Position numbers and translations under genes: made by a program. Shown piece by piece: positions 54,887 through 64,000 of a stretch of 64,000 nucleotides of DNA. Source of the stretch: Myrica gale (Eukaryota > Streptophyta > Magnoliopsida > Fagales > Myricaceae); assembly GCA_963930655.1 (NCBI GenBank), contig OZ005611.1, forward strand, positions 20,075,001-20,139,000, given 5' to 3'. Numbering within the stretch: position 1 is the stretch's first letter; every line of letters starts with the position of its first letter. Below the pieces are notes generated by a model, which searched no databases, was not told the DNA's origin, and worked only from the letters and a program-made list of their open reading frames with translations.

Positions 54887-55912
54887 TGTTAGAATCCCCT
54901 GTCTAGGAACCCAAAGCAAGCACCGATTTCCCCCGTACTCGATCTACTTCAATACCTCAACGATCCTTTCGACCAAGTTTAAGTAACACACGAGCTATAA
55001 TTTAGGATCTAACAAAAAAAAAGTGGGAACACTCGAGATTTTATTAACGAAGAACGTGGCTAAGGGATAATTGGTCCAAAGACCACAAGAACAAAAACAA
55101 TCCAGATCAAGGGTTAATTAGCCCAAGAACGGGTACCCAAACTAGGTTATTAGCCTAGAATGAATCCCAAGTGACAAGATTATTAGCCCTGACACCGACT
55201 TAGCATATATGTGCCTATACTCGGCCAAAACACTCCTAAAGCACTCCGACTCTTTTAGATACTATTCTCTCGATGCCCCTTTCCTAATGCTTCTAAAGGT
55301 GTTTATATAGACATCCTTAGGATCTTACAAACTCTAAAAGACTCCTAATCAAATAAAATCAAATCTATATCAAATCGCTAATCTTTATAAAATCAATTTC
55401 TTAAATCAATGAGATTAATATTACATGCATAATAAATCGCACTTCAAAAGAAGAAGATAATATTCTAGACTTTCAGAGAAACGTCCGGATCTAGAAAATA
55501 TGATTCACCGAATCGCAATAAGAAAGGAAACAAATCGTTGATGATCTTTCCATAAGAAGCATGGTCACGCTGCCACTACGCTTCGAGCTGGTCTTGAGTT
55601 GGTCCCGATCTTTCTTTAAGTAGCTGGTTGGCATGCCGAGCATAAGTATCGCAGGCTCTTGGTCGGTCAGCACACATGGGCTGTTCTGGTCAGTCGGCAT
55701 GACTTCGCTGCACTGGTCGTTCAGTCTGCCTGGGCGGTCGGCATGCTTTGGCTGCCCTGGTCAATCATCTTGCCCTGATCGGTCAGTATTGTTCCTGAAG
55801 TGCGCGCTCGGGACATGTCAGGAGCGCACTGGTCGGTTACTGGCGTTGCCTCTTGCCATTCATCCTCCCACTCGTGGTCGTCCAGGTCGTGGTCTGCACT
55901 GGGATCCTGTCG
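54887..55912 (-). repeat. 5' LTR of the gag-protease element
   Basis: 1,026 bp. Plus-strand start TGTTAGAATCCCC; partner of 51561-52915. Shares GCGCTCGGGAC and TCAGGAGCGCA near the end. Confidence 0.8.
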
Positions 55913-56154
55913 AACCTATCCACCCCCATCACATGAGTAATTGGTCATACAAGCTCATTGAGCCCCATTTGGAGAAGGGAGGACACCCGTACTAGAAAAA
56001 GGACGCTCATCCATTGAGATGCTTGATTAAGGATTTTTTTTCTAAACAACGATGCTTCATAAATAAACACCAGCCCTTCGGTTAGGGATAAAACACCACA
56101 CCTCAGGGATGGTAAAAAAAAAAGATTGTATGAGCAAGCATGCACGTAAAAAAG

Positions 56155-58644
56155 CTAAAGGATTCCAACCAACAAACTTCCTATCCGCCGCCCACTTAGC
56201 CTAGGAATCCGCAAAAGCGTTCTTTTGGTGTGAAACTTTAACAAAGCTACACGATGGGTAATCAGACGCCATATCGTGAATGGCTTTGAACCAAGAATTT
56301 GCCTCCTCATCAAACAAAATAGAGGGATTATTAACCCTAGCAATCGCAGAAGGAGAATCTCTCGAATATCACCTTCTACAATCCCCTAGAACACACCTCC
56401 CCAGCAATCATACGTAGATTAAGCGTTTCTGCTTTGAAAGAAGACATCTTTGGAAAATCTCCGACCGTGCCCATAAAGTAGTACCCTAATTGTTGTGGCA
56501 GATACAAGCCAAAGCAACAAACGATTCCCTAACTGCGACATCGATGTTGATTTTGAGGAAGTTAACCGGAGGGGCTATCCACATCATCAAGTCTTGTTTC
56601 GCTCTTTCTCTTCAAGGTACCAAGAGTTGCAAATGGCTCCTACGGATACCCTGGAGAATGTTGTGAGGATCAATCGGTATACGAGAGTGAATCTTCTGAT
56701 TTCGGGGCAAACCAAATGTTATACATAGTAATAGCTGCAAACAACACAAAAGAATGTTCATCCGCAGGATGGGGGCCCAAAAGACGAATCGGCTTAATCA
56801 GTAGCTTGATCCAATGGAGCATTGAAACCTCCTCAAGATTTCTCAATTCAATCTGCCAAGGTGCCATCCTCTAAATGCATTGAGCAACAGGGTAGGTCAA
56901 GGAGAGATGCTCCACAGTTTCCACCTCCGCTTCACACAGCTGGCAGCAACTAAAAGAAGGTGGAACCTCATAGATGAATCTGGCCACCAATGAATGGGTT
57001 GGGAGAGAATTCCAAACCACTCTCCAGAGAAAATGCTTGATACGATCAGGAAGCTTGAGACGCCAGAATGCCTTCTATTAATCTGAACTAAGAAGGGCCA
57101 TAAGAGCAGCTCGATCCTGGAGAATATTCAAATAGATAGACTTTATCGAGAAGGATTTATCAGTAGATAGTGACCAAAAGGTACGGTCCTGTTCAAGTCT
57201 AAGATGAACAGATAGTTGAAGAATAGCCTCTGCACTTTCCGCATCATAAACCTCCTGAATCAGAGCAGTCTTCCATTCCAAAGAGTCCCCAAAATAGGTA
57301 TTTAACCGTCAGGTTCTCATTCTCACTTCTCCTTGGGACACGAGGTAAATGAGCAAAATTAACGAAGCCAGAAACCCAAGGATCCTTCCAACAGTGAAGA
57401 TCTGAGTTTTCTCCCACAGAGAATATAAGGCCCTTAGATAATAGCGGAAGACACTTTTGCACTCCATGCAAAAGTCAAGACACTCCTCTAGCCAAAGAAT
57501 GAATAGACACCGCTTCCCAACAACAATATTTGGCACGTAAAACCCAAATCCAGAACATCTCCTTCTGGGTACTAATCTGCCACCCAATCTTTGAAACTAA
57601 GACTCGATTGTAATCATAAAACAGTCTGAACCCTAAACCTCCCACACCTTAAGGCATCAAATCAAAGCCCAAGCACGACGCTCAAAATTCTTGCATTTCT
57701 CTTGAGGAAATCCACACCAGAAATGACACAACAACGAATCTAGCTCCTGACAGTACCATTGAGGTAGCGAATCAAACACGCCCGCCCCACTTGTGAAAGA
57801 ATTTTTGATTTCCAACCTGTGATTTTCTTCAGAAGCTTCCCTTTGAGTTCCAGGTGGACTTGCCGTTTAGAGCGAGAGAGAATCAATGGAAGACCAAAAT
57901 AGGTCCCAGGTTGTATTGCATGATCGATCCCCAACAAAGTTGAAAGTTGCTCAATCATCTCATGTAGAGACATTCTTGCTAAAGAAAAATAATGATTTCC
58001 AAAGGTTTAAGGTCTCCTTTGACCATGCCGAATAAGTCTCCACAATATTTGACACAATCCTCACTTCGTCAGCAGAAGCTCTTGCAAAGACCATAATGTC
58101 ATCGGCAAACAAAAGGTGAGAGATTGGTAGTACTGCACGGTTGATTTTTGCACCACGAATAGCCCCTGAATTCTCTGCCCTCATCAGCAACCTAGAAAAC
58201 ACTTTCATACCAATAATAAAAAGGAAAGAAGATAGAGGATCTCCTTGCCTCAACCCACGGGAAGGTTTGAACAGCCCAAAGGGACTCCCATTGAGTAGCA
58301 AAGAGAAGGTCACCGAAGACATACATTGGGAAATCAAATGAACCCACTTCTCATGAAACCCGAAGGGCCACCTAAATAAAGTCCACTCCATTTTGTCATA
58401 GACTCATTCCATATCAACTTTCAGCGCCAAGAGTCCAACTCCCCTTTGCAGTGGTTCATTGTGTGAAAATTTCATGAACGAGCGAAGAATTTTTCTAAAT
58501 GACTCTTCCTGGAACAAAGGCAGCCCGCATGGGAGAAATAAGGCGAGTACGCACAGATTTCAACTTGCGATAGAGGATCTTGGAAACAATTTATAGGACA
58601 CGTTACAAAGTGAGATGGGCCGATCGTGGGAGACCCGGGTGGGA
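56155..58644 (-). pseudogene. LINE ORF2: RT, zf-RVT and RNase H, broken
   Basis: Minus strand in order: RPISLCNVS near 58610 (RT), then GLFKPSRGLRQGDPLSSFLF (58275) and PISHLLFADDIMVFARA (catalytic F-A-D-D, about 58120). YFGLPLILSRSKRQVHLELK (57890) follows. Next is zf-RVT with LQDRAALMAL upstream and KHFLWRVVWNSLPTHSLVA (about 57000), CQLCEAEVETVEHL (Cys/His pairs). The RNase H end, SILFDEEANSWFKAIHDMAS, lies near 56300. Many frame breaks separate the parts. Confidence 0.8.
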
Positions 58645-58649
58645 TTCTC

Positions 58650-58874
58650 TGTTGATAGTTAATATAAACTGTATAAGTTAACAGTTTATAACAGAATATA
58701 TGAGCTGGATAACTAAGTCTGTTATATTTGTTATTAACACCAGAATTATATTCTTGATGACTGGTGGACTTCGTGTATAAAGATAACAAGCTGTACATTG
58801 ATTTGAATACAATAATATAGAATCATTTCAGCATACTCTGTTTTCTCTCGTTGTTTATAGCTATAGAATTAACA
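58650..58874 (+). repeat. 5' LTR of the young copia element
   Basis: TGTTGATAG...GAATTAACA, 225 bp. Contains a TATA-like GTATAAAGA near 58777, a candidate promoter for the element. Confidence 0.95.
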
Positions 58875-58886
58875 TGGTATCAGAGC
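58875..58886 (+). other. Primer-binding site (tRNA-iMet)
   Basis: TGGTATCAGAGC immediately follows the 5' LTR; perfect match to the usual site. Confidence 0.95.
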
Positions 58887-58896
58887 TTTAGTTCTA

Positions 58897-60534
58897 ATGG
58901 CTGATGCGAATGATCCTCCACCACCTTTTCCTATTCCTCCATCTATCGCACCTTCTATTACTTCTACTATTCCTTCTTCTCATCGTCAAACTGATGAGTT
59001 TGCTAACCCTTACTTTCTGCACAATGGTGAAAGTCCAGGAGCAGTGCTTGTTTCTCAACCTCTGGTTGATGGCAATTATCCTACTTGGTGTAGGTCTATG
59101 ACAATGGCTTTGAAAGCTAAGAATAAATACGGTTTTGTTGATGGAAGTATTCCTCAACCTGATGGTTCAGATCCTGCATTGGAATCATGGATGCGATGCA
59201 ACAATATGATACTTTCATGGTTGCTTAATTCAGTTTCGAAAGAATTGGCTGCTAGCATCTTGTACATTGATACTGCTAGAGATCTATGGTTAGATCTTAA
59301 GGAGCGGTTTTCTCAAGGAAATGGACCAAGGATCTTTCAACTGAAAAAAGCACTTTCCTCTTTATCTCAAGATCAATCATCTGTCAGTTCGTATTTCGCA
59401 CGACTTAAAGGCATTCGGGATGAATTGCTTAATTACAGACCCATGCCTTCTTGTTCTTGTGGAGGAATCAAGACTTTACTCGACTATCATCAAGAGGATT
59501 ATGTTATGTTGTTTCTCATGGGACTGAATGAATCATTTTCTCACATCAGAGGCCAGATTCTCTTAAATGATCCATTACCTCCCATTAACAAGGTTTTCTC
59601 TTTGGTTTTGCAAGAGGAACGCCAACGAGAAATTACTCTAATGACTACACCAAAGTTTGACTCTGCAGCTTTGATAAGCAAACAACAGTTTATTCCAAGT
59701 CAAGCACGTTTTGGTAACCAAAGTTTTGGTAACAAACCAGCATATCCTCGTAAAGAGAAACCTATTTGTTCTCATTGTGGATTCTCTGGCCATACAATTG
59801 ACAAATGTTACAAATTGCATGGCTATCCGCCTGGTTATAAAGCTGGAAAGTCCAAGAATTTTGTTTCATCTGCAAATCAAGCCACTTCTGTGATTGCAGA
59901 ACCAGCTACATATCCACCTATGTCTCTTACTCAAGAACAGTATCAACGTTTATTTGAAATGTTGAAACCATCAGATCCGGACTCTATTCAACCTTCTGTC
60001 AATCAAGTAGGTAGTACCAATCTGTCACTCCAATCCTTCCAAAATTTTTCAGGTATTCCTTCTCCTTCTTGTTCTAAAGCTGTTCATTCTTCAAATTTGT
60101 CTCTTCACTGGATAATTGATACCGGTGCCACTGATCATATGATCAGTTCTGCTTCTTTTTTCACCACTATCACATCAACCATCTCCACTTCTGTCAAACT
60201 TCCTAATGGTAGTTTTGCTCCCGTCACTCACATTGGCACTGTTTTTCTATCCTCTTCCATCACTCTCACCAATGTGTTATGTGTCCCTTCATTTGATTTT
60301 AACCTCATCTCTGTTAGCCGCCTCACTCAAGCTTCTAATTGTTGTTTTGTTTTCTTTCACTCTCACTGTTTTCTTCAGGACCTGTCAACATGGAAGACGA
60401 TTGGGACGGGTAGCAGACACAATGGCTTATATTTTCTGCATAGTCAGCTGCTGGATACTTCTTCAGCTATGTCTTGTTCTATTTCTACTTTTGACCTATG
60501 GCATTATAGATTAGGTCATTTGTCTTTTTCTTGA
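58897..60534 (+). pseudogene. Copia gag and protease (first part of gag-pol, ends at a premature stop)
   Basis: 545 codons. Residues ~50-235 carry the gag UBN2-type region (NYPTWCRSMTMALKAKNKYG, SWLLNSVSKELAASILYI). A zinc knuckle CSHCGFSGHTIDKC is at ~290, followed by YKLHGYPPGYK. The protease motif WIIDTGATDHMI lies at ~405, and the pre-integrase domain begins WHYRLGHLSFS. TGA at 60532-60534 ends it inside the HHCC zinc region. The next codon continues the same frame, and an ancestral CGA to TGA change would explain the stop. Start ATG is 11 bases after the primer site. Confidence 0.9.
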
Positions 60535-62106
60535 CACACTAGTTTGAATAAAATTTCCTCTCATATCACTGCACCTCCAAAATTTCATTGTCCTGTTTGT
60601 CCACTTGCAAGACAACAGCGTCTTCCTTTTATGCCTAGTCAAACTAATTCTCATTCTCCTTTTGATATCATCCACTGTGATATCTGGGGACCTTTTCCTC
60701 AATGTTCAATGGATAATTTTAGATACTTTTTATCCATTGTTGATGATCACAGCCGTGTCACTTGGGTGTTTCTTATGAAATACAAATCTGATACTCGATC
60801 TTTACTTCAATCTTTTGTTACTTTAGTCGATACTCAGTTCCAAACAAGAGTTAAATTCATTCGTTCTGATAATGGCCAAGAATTCCTTATGCCAGATTTT
60901 TATGCTTCTAAAGGCATTATCCATCAGCATAGTTGTGTTGAGACTCCTCAACAAAATGACATTATTGAACGAAAACATCAACATCTATTGAATGTAGCTC
61001 GTGCTCTTTCTTTCCAAGCACATATGCCATCTCAGTTTTGGGGTGATTGTATTTTAACAGCTACATACCTTATCAATAGAATTCCTAATCCTTATCTTCA
61101 TGGTAAGTCTCCTTATGAGATCTTATTCTCTCGAGCTCCCATTTACACTCATTTACGTGTTTTTGGATGTCTTTGTTATGCTAGTACTCTTAAGCGTCAT
61201 CGTACTAAATTTGATCCACGAGCTCGTGCTTGTGTCTTTCTTGGATATCCTTTTGGTGTTAAAGAATATAAATTACTTGATCTAAACACCAACAATATCT
61301 TTGTCTCTCGAGATGTACACTTTCATGAAACCATTTTTCCTTTCAAACCTGCCACTGATAGTCATTCTCCTCCTCCATTTGATATAGTTCTTCCTATATT
61401 TGTAGCTGATACATCAAATTCTTCTTTTCATCCTATTTCCAACACACCTACAATTCCAACTACAATTCCTTCTGAAATTCCAGCTGTTATGTCTGATATT
61501 CCTTCTGATATGTCTGCAATTCCTCTTCCTTCTGCTCCTTCGGTTGAAATTGTTTCTCAACCTCTTCAGAGGTCTTCTAGACATAGGCATCCACCTGACT
61601 ATTTGCAACAATATCATTGTCAATTAGCTACTGGTTCAGCACCTTCCCCATCCGAATCCATGTCTGCAGGTTCTCATTTGCCAGGTACTCCTTATGACAT
61701 TTCTTTATCTCTTGGTTATAATCATCTTTCTGCTTCACATAGAGCTTTTACTCTAGCCATTTCATCTCATTTTAAACCCAAAACTTATCGTCAAGTTGTT
61801 CCACACAAGCATTGGCAGCAAGCTATGACATCTGAAATCAATGCTCTTGAAGAAAATAATACCTGGACCTTAACCACTCTGCCTCCTAGTAAGCTACCGA
61901 TTGGTTGTAAGTGGATTTATAAAGTCAAATATAGATCTGATGGTTCAATAGAGAGACATAAAACTCGTCTAGTGGCCAAAGGGTATACTCAGCGTGAAGG
62001 ATGGGATTATCATGAAACTTTTTCCCCAGTTGCCAAGCTTGTCACAGTGAGATGTTTACTTTCATGGCTGCAATTAACAACTGGCATCTTTATCAACTTG
62101 ATGTGA
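60535..62106 (+). pseudogene. Copia integrase and RT N-terminus (up to a frameshift)
   Basis: In frame with the part before the stop. It completes the HHCC motif (FHCPVCPLARQ) and has the integrase D, D and E: FDIIHCDIWGPF, IRSDNGQEF and QNDIIERKHQHL. RT begins near 61800 with WQQAMTSEINALEENNTW and IERHKTRLVAKGYTQREGWD. The frame is lost between about 62045 and 62090, where a single missing base shifts it. Confidence 0.9.
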
Positions 62107-63308
62107 ATAATGCATTCTTGCATGGCTCTCTTGATGAAGAGGTCTATATGACTTTGCCTCCTGGCTATTCTAGCTCTAATTCTTCTCTGGTTTGCCGATT
62201 AAACAAATCCTTATATGGGTTAAAGCAAGCATCTAGACAATGGTTTGCTAAGTTTTCTACTGCTCTTATTAATCATGGCTTTCTCCAGTCCAAGTCTGAT
62301 TATTCATTGTTTACTCGGCATCAAGGAACTACATTTGTTGCCCTTCTTGTCTATGTCGATGACATAGTTATTGCTAGCAATGATATGGCTGCTATTGATG
62401 CTTTAAAGGTTTTTCTTCACAGTCAGTTTAAACTCAAAGATTTGGGACCTTTGAAGTTTTTTCTTGGCATAGAAGTTGCTCGTTCTTCTAAAGGCATTTC
62501 CATTTGTCAACGAAAATATGCTCTTGATATTTTAGCTGATTCAGGGCTTGTTGGTTTTCGGCCTGTTACTTTTCTTATGGATCAGAATTTGAAGCTTACT
62601 AGAGATGTTGGCTCTTTAATTTCTGACCCTTCTGCATACCGAAGATTGATTGGCCGACTTCTTTATTTAACCATCACTCGACCTGATCTTGCTTATTCTA
62701 TTCAAGTCCTTAGTCAGTTTATGGATTCACCTCGACAACCACATTTAGATGCTGCACTTCGAGTATTGAGATATTTGAAAGGGACTCCTGCTCAAGGTTT
62801 ATTCTTCTCTGCCACTTCTTCACTTCAACTCAAGGCTTTCACCGATGCTGATTGGGCAGGATGCCAGGACACCAGACGATCTGTGACAGGCTATTGTGTC
62901 TTCATTGGGGATTCTTTAATTTCCTGGCGTTCCAAGAAGCAACACACTATTTCTCGGTCTTCAGCTGAAGCTGAATACCGAGCTATGGCATCTACATGTT
63001 GTGAAGTTACTTGGCTATTGACTTTACTTCATGATTTTGGTATTAATCATTCACAGCCAGCTTTGCTTTACTGTGACAGCAAGGCTACTCTCTATATAGC
63101 TGCTAATCCAGTGTTTCATGAGAGGACTAAGCACATTGAAATCGATTGCCATCTTATACGTGAGAAGATTCAAGCCGGCATCATTCATCCTCTTCATGTT
63201 TCCACCACACATCAATTGGGTGATATTTTTACCAAACCTCTCGGCTCAGCTCAGTTTTTAACACTTTTGTCCAAGATGGGTGTTTTAAATATACACACTC
63301 CATCTTGA
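62052..63308 (+). pseudogene. Copia RT and RNase H (after the frameshift)
   Basis: Continues RT with [20 protein letters not shown], the catalytic [15 protein letters not shown] and [15 protein letters not shown]. RNase H follows with [37 protein letters not shown] and [12 protein letters not shown]. It ends at TGA 63306-63308 close to the polypurine tract. All catalytic motifs that I know for copia pol are present, so only the stop and frameshift disable the element. Confidence 0.92.
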
Positions 63309-63315
63309 GGGGGCG
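63305..63315 (+). other. Polypurine tract
   Basis: TTGAGGGGGCG directly upstream of the 3' LTR; the usual primer for plus-strand DNA synthesis. Confidence 0.85.
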
Positions 63316-63540
63316 TGTTGATAGATAATATAAACTGTATAAGTTAACAGTTTATAACAGAATATATGAGCTGGATAACTGAGTCTGTTATATTTGTTAT
63401 TAACACCAGAATTATATTCTTGATGACTGGTGGACTTCGTGTATAAAGATAACAAGCTGTACATTGATTTGAATACAATAATATAGAATCATTTCAGCAT
63501 ACTCTGTTTTCTCTCGTTGCTTATAGCTATAGAATTAACA
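63316..63540 (+). repeat. 3' LTR of the young copia element
   Basis: 225 bp, TGTTGATAG...GAATTAACA; differs from the 5' LTR at three bases by eye (near positions 10, 66 and 206 of the LTR). Confidence 0.95.
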
Positions 63541-63545
63541 TTCTC

Positions 63546-64000
63546 CACTTTCGGAATGAGTGCTATATTGGTGTGATTGAGCTCCAATAGAATAAAACTA
63601 GATCTGAAGACATTCTGCACCAAATCGATAGCTTCCTTCTTAACAATCGGCAAATACTGCTTATAGAGAGAGCAGTTAAGCCATCAGGTCTCGGGGTCTT
63701 TCTAGTCCTAATCTGTTTAACAGCATTTCAAACCTCACCTTCTACCGGAATAGCAATCATTATATCATTATCAGCATCCGAAATCACTAGCTCGACAAGC
63801 CCCTCCAAATTTGGAGGAATCACCGAGTGAGAAGAGGAAAAAATCTCCGAGTAAGAGTCAACAAACAGATGTCCAATCTGGTCTCTCGTGTCAATCCACT
63901 ATCCAGAATTATCCTGTAACTATTCAATTGCATTCCGATGCATCCTAACAATAGTCAACACGTGGAAAAAATGAGTGTTGAGGTCAAGAGAAGTGAGTCA
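63546..64000 (-). pseudogene. LINE ORF2, region between endonuclease and RT, continued
   Basis: Reading downward, the minus strand shows DLNTHFFHV, then a WIDTRDQIGHLFVDSYSEIF stretch (about 63890-63830), the RT approach TRKTPRPDGLTAL (about 63690) and ALIPKVEN adjoining the copia insertion. At least two stops. It continues beyond the window. Confidence 0.7.

Larger units (their letters stand above)
51561..55912 (-). mobile_element. Gag-protease-only Ty3-gypsy element
   Basis: LTRs at 51561-52915 (3') and 54887-55912 (5') flank about 1.97 kb containing degraded gag and a protease domain on the minus strand. RT, RNase H and integrase are absent, so it would rely on other elements. A polypurine tract (GGAAGGGAGAT on the minus strand) adjoins the 3' LTR at 52916. 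After the 5' LTR the minus strand reads ATTTGGTACTTTCATTC, not the iMet site. Target duplications are not clear (GACCA versus AACCT). Confidence 0.75.
58650..63540 (+). mobile_element. Young, nearly intact Ty1-copia element
   Basis: 4,891 bp with identical-length 225-bp LTRs, exact 5-bp target duplication TTCTC (58645-58649 and 63541-63545), a perfect tRNA-iMet primer site and a polypurine tract. The LTRs differ at three positions that I count (about 98.7% identity). The coding region 58897-63308 has one in-frame stop and one single-base frameshift. It inserted into the minus-strand LINE. Confidence 0.95.
56034..64000 (-). mobile_element. L1-type LINE, 3' part, interrupted by a copia element
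   Basis: The 3' end is at 56042-56034, where the minus strand ends in TTTAG then eight A. Toward higher coordinates lie RNase H, zf-RVT and RT, and the RT N-terminal region continues at 63546 to the window end, after a 4.9-kb copia insertion (58650-63540). Sequence on both sides reads continuously in RT order. Stops and frameshifts make it inactive. The 5' half lies outside the window. Confidence 0.85.

Overview
This is nuclear DNA of a flowering plant (a dicot by overall look; species not identifiable). The evidence is spliced genes with GT..AG introns, a plastid-type transporter precursor, a CLE peptide precursor, a Bet v 1/MLP pseudogene, and a very high load of plant transposable elements: Ty1-copia, Ty3-gypsy chromovirus, TRIM, L1-type LINE, hAT, MULE and Harbinger-like MITEs, plus an endogenous caulimovirid. 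No rRNA, tRNA, CRISPR or bacterial-style operon was seen. By my count most of the window is mobile DNA or its remains.

Layout. 0.5-1.35 kb: an MLP-like gene on the minus strand, intron intact, killed by two in-frame stops. 1.8-7.6 kb: LINE fragments in opposite orientations; the minus-strand LINE ORF1 is split by a 2.7 kb chromovirus with a 5-bp target duplication and by an 0.8 kb hAT element. 8.2-13.3 kb: the only intact multi-exon gene, a seven-exon EamA/DMT transporter on the minus strand (469 aa, likely plastid). 13.3-19.5 kb: a decayed copia element inserted 22 bp upstream of its ATG; a 1.1 kb palindromic MULE-type element with a perfect 9-bp target duplication sits inside the copia LTR. 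19.7-22.5 kb: gypsy gag-protease remnant. 22.7-31.1 kb: fragments of an endogenous pararetrovirus, movement-protein part on the plus strand and coat-protease-RT-RNase H part on the minus strand. 32.5-39.6 kb: a gag-only copia element with 1.2 kb LTRs, interrupted by the 3' end of a SIRE/Maximus-like element. 40-47.6 kb: MITEs, an hAT element with transposase remnant, possible 5' end of an unidentified gene, and an internally deleted LINE copy with a 15-bp target duplication. 48.2-48.5 kb: a CLE16/17-like peptide gene (minus). 50.2-51.0 kb: a TRIM with three LTR copies. 51.6-55.9 kb: a gag-protease-only gypsy element. 56.0 kb to the end: an L1-type LINE on the minus strand, itself interrupted at 58.65-63.54 kb by a nearly intact young copia element.

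The host genes do not form an operon or pathway. The most informative biology is the order of nested insertions, and the possibility that the transporter now depends on LTR or MULE sequence for its promoter and 5' leader. I found no new defence or enzymatic system. The most unusual structures are the hierarchical palindrome at 13.4-14.5 kb, the three-LTR TRIM, and the rearranged viral insertion.
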